Shown: positions 60,849-64,000 of the stretch, piece by piece
Layout of the letters: every line of letters begins with the position of its first letter
How positions within the stretch are numbered: position 1 is the first letter of the stretch
Program-made: the position numbers and the translations under genes
Assembly (NCBI RefSeq): GCF_009727055.1
Contig: NC_052358.1
Span: forward strand, 48,087,802 to 48,151,801
Direction of reading: 5' to 3'
DNA: 64,000 nt
Source: Benincasa hispida
Taxonomy: Eukaryota; Streptophyta; Magnoliopsida; Cucurbitales; Cucurbitaceae
Notes under the pieces: generated by a model
The model's database searches: none
What the model was told of the DNA's origin: nothing
The model's input: the letters and a program-made list of their open reading frames with translations, nothing else

Positions 60849-61035
60849 AGTTATTGTTTGATAACTATTTGGTTTTTAAAAACTATGTTTGTTTTTTTAT
60901 AATTTTTTATTCGTGATTTTTATATTTAACAATATTAATAAAAAGTAAATAAAAAAAAAATAGAGGTTGAAAAGGTGTTTATAGGTTTCATTTTAAAAAA
61001 CTAAAAATAAAAAACCAAATAGTTACCAAATGAGA
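60849..61035. mobile_element. PIF/Harbinger-type MITE copy (internally deleted)
   Basis: Left end 'tgtttgataactatttgg' and right end 'ccaaatagttaccaaatg' are nearly complementary. Shorter than the 54.66-kb copy. Confidence 0.6.
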
Positions 61036-61039
61036 TTTT

Positions 61040-61226
61040 TTTTTATTGCAAAAAATGGTATTTATTTTCTCACAATCTTTTACTCATAATTTTCATATTT
61101 ACTATATAAACATTTTAATTCTTAACAATTTCTAGAAACAAAAACAAGTTTTCGAAAACTACATAACGATAGGTTTAATTTTGAAAAACATAAATTCAAA
61201 AATCAAATAACTATCGAACAAGGTCT
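61040..61226. mobile_element. PIF/Harbinger-type MITE, right part only
   Basis: Ends 'aaatcaaataactatcgaac' then 'aaggtc', the right terminus of the same family. The left terminus is missing. Confidence 0.45.
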
Positions 61227-61334
61227 AAGTATGTAAGTTCTATACTTTCAAATTTATCTCTAAATAACATTTACAAACATTGACTAAAAAAACACATCCA
61301 TATACATCTATTTTAGTTTTTAAACACTTATGTT

Positions 61335-61867
61335 TAGGAATGTTTATAGGTTGGATTTGGTCGGGTTAGGTTGAAGCATTTTTTAGTGTTTCAACCCAAC
61401 TCAATTATTCGAGTTCTAAATTTATTCAACCCAAATTACTTTTATTAAATAATAAATCCAACACAACCCATGAAATATTTCGGTTGAGTAACTTGGGTTA
61501 GTGTAAGTTAGTTGGATCATTTATTTAAATGTTTTTTTTCTAAACATAAGTAATATGTTAACATGTAAAAAACTGTATTGAATTATTTTACTATATTAAA
61601 TTAATATTAATAACTAATATTCAATTTATATTATAAATTTTTCTTTCAAAGCTAAAAAAAATTATTTTTAAAAATTGTTAGAGAATAAATTAACTAAAAA
61701 TAATCTTGAAATAAAATAAAAAAAATTATATCAGTAAAAACAACCCACTTTTTCTAAATAATAATAAATTCAAATGGATTCGAATTCGTTTAGATTCTTT
61801 TGGGTAAACCTACCAAATAATCTCATTCATATATTTTTCATTTATTTGAACCCAATTCATTCTAAGC
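61335..61867. mobile_element. Possible hAT-like element remnant upstream of the purine gene
   Basis: 'taggaatgtttataggttgg' followed by 'ggtcgggttaggttg' and, further on, 'caacccaactcaa' resembles TAGGGGTGTTCA-type hAT ends. The right end ('gaacccaattcattcta') is only weakly complementary and the flanking octamers do not match. Confidence 0.35.
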
Positions 61868-62140
61868 TAAACTTATCAATTGATAAAAAAAATTAAAAAA
61901 TTAATAACTAAAAGTAAATTTTTTAAAAAAGGGAAAATAAAATAAAAAGAATTAAAAAAAAGTGTGGATTAAATTTTTCAAAGTCCAAAAACCTAGAAGA
62001 GAACAGACCATCAATTAAGGAAACAAAAACCAAACGGCTTCTAAGCCATTCCCCTTCCCACACTCACCCTCACCCTCACCTTCTTCTTCTTCTTCTTCTT
62101 CCTCTCTTTTATCTCCGTTTTCCTTTCAGAAGCTCCTCCC
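61868..62140 (+). promoter_or_regulatory. Promoter-proximal region and pyrimidine-rich 5' leader of the purine gene
   Basis: A clear TATA box is not evident. The transcribed leader probably lies in the C/T-rich stretch 62040-62140, with 'caccct' repeats (62060-62080) and (TTC)n (62081-62100) just before the ATG. CT-rich leaders of this kind are common in constitutively expressed plant genes. The pile of MITEs ends only a few hundred bases upstream. Confidence 0.5.
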
Positions 62141-63871
62141 ATGGCGGTCGCCACCACTCTCAACCTCCCTTCTCTCTCTTCCTCTTCCTCTCTCTCTCAT
62201 CACACTCCCTCTCTTCAAACCCCTCTTTCCATTTCCTCTAAAACCCTCCCAAAATCCCACTTTCCCCACTTCCTCTCCCTTCCCAATCCCCACAAACCCC
62301 TCTTCCTCTCCTCCGCCTCCGCCTCCAAATCCCCCATCTCCGATTTCTTCTCCGACGACGACTATCTCGACGAAAGACTCCGCGAGGAGTGCGGCGTCGT
62401 TGGAATCTATGGCGACCCAGAAGCCTCTCGCCTCTGTTATTTAGCCCTTCACGCTCTCCAGCACCGTGGCCAAGAAGGCGCCGGAATCGTCGCCGTCAAC
62501 GAAAACGTTCTCCAGTCTATTACCGGCGTTGGCCTCGTCTCTGAGGTTTTCAATCAAACCAAACTCGATCAATTGCCTGGCGATTCTGCGATTGGTCACG
62601 TTCGTTACTCAACTGCGGGATCTTCTATGCTTAAGAATGTTCAACCCTTTGTTGCTGGATATCGATTTGGCTCTGTTGGGGTTGCTCATAATGGTAATTT
62701 AGTTAATTATCGTTCTCTTAGAGCTAAACTTGAAGATACTGGTTCTATTTTCAATACTAGTTCTGATACCGAGGTTGTTCTTCACCTTATTGCAATTTCT
62801 AAACATAGACCTTTCTTGTTGAGGATTGTGGATGCTTGTGAACAGCTTGAAGGAGCTTATTCTATGGTTTTTATTACTGAAGATAAATTGGTTGCTGTTC
62901 GTGATCCTTTTGGTTTTAGGCCTTTGGTTATGGGTAGGAGAAGTAACGGGGCTGTTGTATTTGCTTCTGAAACTTGTGCTCTTGATTTAATTGAAGCTAC
63001 ATATGAAAGGGAAGTGTTTCCTGGGGAAGTTTTAGTAGTTGATAAGAATGGGATTCAATCCCTTTGTTTAATGGCTCATCCAAAGCCTAAATCTTGCATA
63101 TTTGAACACATATACTTTGCTCTTCCCAACTCGGTTGTTTTTGGCCGTTCTGTCTACGAATCCCGCCGAGCATTCGGGGAGATACTTGCCACCGAAGCCC
63201 CCGTCGATTGTGATGTAGTGATTGCTGTTCCAGATTCAGGAGTAGTAGCTGCTCTTGGTTATGCAGCTAAAGCTGGGGTAGCTTTCCAACAGGGTCTCAT
63301 AAGGTCGCATTATGTCGGGAGGACATTCATCGAGCCATCACAGAAGATTCGTGACTTTGGTGTGAAGCTGAAGCTGTCACCGGTTCGAGCGGTGTTGGAA
63401 GGGAAGAGAGTAGTGGTTGTGGATGACTCAATTGTTAGAGGAACAACATCTTCAAAGATTGTGAGGCTGTTAAAAGAAGCAGGAGCAAAAGAAGTGCATA
63501 TGAGGATAGCTAGCCCTCCAATTATAGCATCATGCTATTATGGAGTGGACACACCAAGTTCTGAAGAACTAATCTCCAACAGGATGAGTGTGGAGGAAAT
63601 AAGAGAGTTTATAGGCTCTGATTCACTTGCTTTTCTGCCATTTGATAGTTTGAAGAAGCTTTTGGGAAGTGATTCTCCAAACTTTTGCTATGCTTGCTTT
63701 TCAGGGAACTACCCAGTTGAGCCTAGAGAAATAAAAGTGAAAAGGGTAGGAGATTTTGTGGATGATGGGTTGAATGGAAGCTTGGAATCCATTGATGGAG
63801 GTTGGGTTCAAGCCAACAGAAACCAGAATCTTGATAATAATCTCACAGTGGAGAAAGTTGGAGGTCTCTGA
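62141..63871 (+). CDS. ASE: Amidophosphoribosyltransferase, chloroplast-targeted
   Basis: Glutamine:PRPP amidotransferase, the first committed step of de novo purine synthesis (PRPP + glutamine to phosphoribosylamine), acting in plastids. One intronless frame of 576 codons. Residues 1 to about 66 are Ser-rich and hydroxylated, a transit peptide, followed by a short acidic linker. The mature enzyme should begin at the nucleophile Cys84 (ECGVVGIYG) after propeptide removal. The N-terminal glutaminase domain (84 to about 320) has the expected RYSTAG (155-160), HNGNLVN (183-189) and SSDTE (207-211). The phosphoribosyltransferase domain has the PRPP loop VVVVDDSIVRGTT (424-436). Cys319, Cys465, Cys516 and Cys519 fit the four ligands of the 4Fe-4S cluster. 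All catalytic positions are intact and length matches plant ASE proteins, so it should be functional. The start is the first ATG after a CT-rich leader. Which paralogue (ASE1, 2 or 3) it is cannot be told here. Confidence 0.97.
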   Translation: MAVATTLNLPSLSSSSSLSHHTPSLQTPLSISSKTLPKSHFPHFLSLPNPHKPLFLSSASASKSPISDFFSDDDYLDERLREECGVVGIYGDPEASRLCYLALHALQHRGQEGAGIVAVNENVLQSITGVGLVSEVFNQTKLDQLPGDSAIGHVRYSTAGSSMLKNVQPFVAGYRFGSVGVAHNGNLVNYRSLRAKLEDTGSIFNTSSDTEVVLHLIAISKHRPFLLRIVDACEQLEGAYSMVFITEDKLVAVRDPFGFRPLVMGRRSNGAVVFASETCALDLIEATYEREVFPGEVLVVDKNGIQSLCLMAHPKPKSCIFEHIYFALPNSVVFGRSVYESRRAFGEILATEAPVDCDVVIAVPDSGVVAALGYAAKAGVAFQQGLIRSHYVGRTFIEPSQKIRDFGVKLKLSPVRAVLEGKRVVVVDDSIVRGTTSSKIVRLLKEAGAKEVHMRIASPPIIASCYYGVDTPSSEELISNRMSVEEIREFIGSDSLAFLPFDSLKKLLGSDSPNFCYACFSGNYPVEPREIKVKRVGDFVDDGLNGSLESIDGGWVQANRNQNLDNNLTVEKVGGL

Positions 63872-64000
63872 TCTTTTACTTCTTATATCATCTTTGATTT
63901 TGTCTGTCTTTTCTTATATCCTTTAACAATGTTAGATTTATAGAAGTGATTTCTGATGGGAATGCATAATTTAGAGTAATAAGTTATGTAATGATTAATG
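63872..64000 (+). other. 3' untranslated region of the purine gene (start)
   Basis: T-rich sequence after the TGA stop with 'aataag' at about 63979, which could serve as a near-upstream polyadenylation element. The window ends before the transcript end can be placed. Confidence 0.5.

Noticed and set aside
62466..62702. 78-codon frame inside the purine gene
   Set aside because: Out-of-frame shadow of the amidophosphoribosyltransferase coding sequence.

Overview
This is a repeat-dense, AT-rich stretch of plant nuclear DNA holding one protein-coding host gene, two nuclear tRNA-Thr genes and a thick pile of transposable elements. The eudicot, probably cucurbit, assignment is an inference: it rests on the style of the Copia Gag-Pol remnants (about 2-kb LTRs, very long leaders, initiator-Met-type primer sites) and of the small DNA transposons, which look like families I associate with cucurbit genomes. 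No genome search was possible.

Layout. About 1-32.4 kb is a mosaic of Copia LTRs, leaders and decayed gag-pol on both strands. Inserted in it are a roughly 5-kb solo LTR (4840-9856), three related 1.4-1.7-kb solo LTRs (about 6890-8331, 25187-26661, 29468-31131), a CACTA-like fragment (from 20135), and a hAT-like element carrying a second MITE (17084-18008 and 17455-17849). 32.4-33.6 kb is ordinary intergenic DNA with tRNA-Thr(AGT) number 1 (32847-32920). 33895-49536 is a large minus-strand Copia element with both LTRs and matching 5-bp target duplications (cacac). Its middle has been reshuffled: it carries two pol copies and two extra LTR pieces. It sits in an older LTR whose halves flank it. 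50.4-62.0 kb is AT-rich intergenic DNA with tRNA-Thr(AGT) number 2 (50942-51015), several MITEs, short duplications and palindromes. The window ends with an intact, intronless gene for plastid amidophosphoribosyltransferase (62141-63871), the committed enzyme of de novo purine synthesis.

No gag-pol reading frame in the window is intact. Frames are broken by stops, frameshifts and internal deletions, and many visible differences between repeat copies are transitions, as expected for methylated, silenced elements. One RT copy still encodes an intact YVDD box.

Two assembly problems are visible: a Nextera/Tn5 mate-pair junction adapter with a 215-bp false duplication (48974-49188), and a 3-base N gap (24454-24456). 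I found no convincing new gene system. The most unusual structures are five consecutive stem-loops with different but self-complementary stems (50004-50161), a CG-rich 'atcgagta' micro-repeat shared by unrelated elements, a duplicated motif kept upstream of gag in three Copia leaders, and two tRNA-Thr genes that differ by a compensatory acceptor-stem pair, one of which lacks the T-loop C56.
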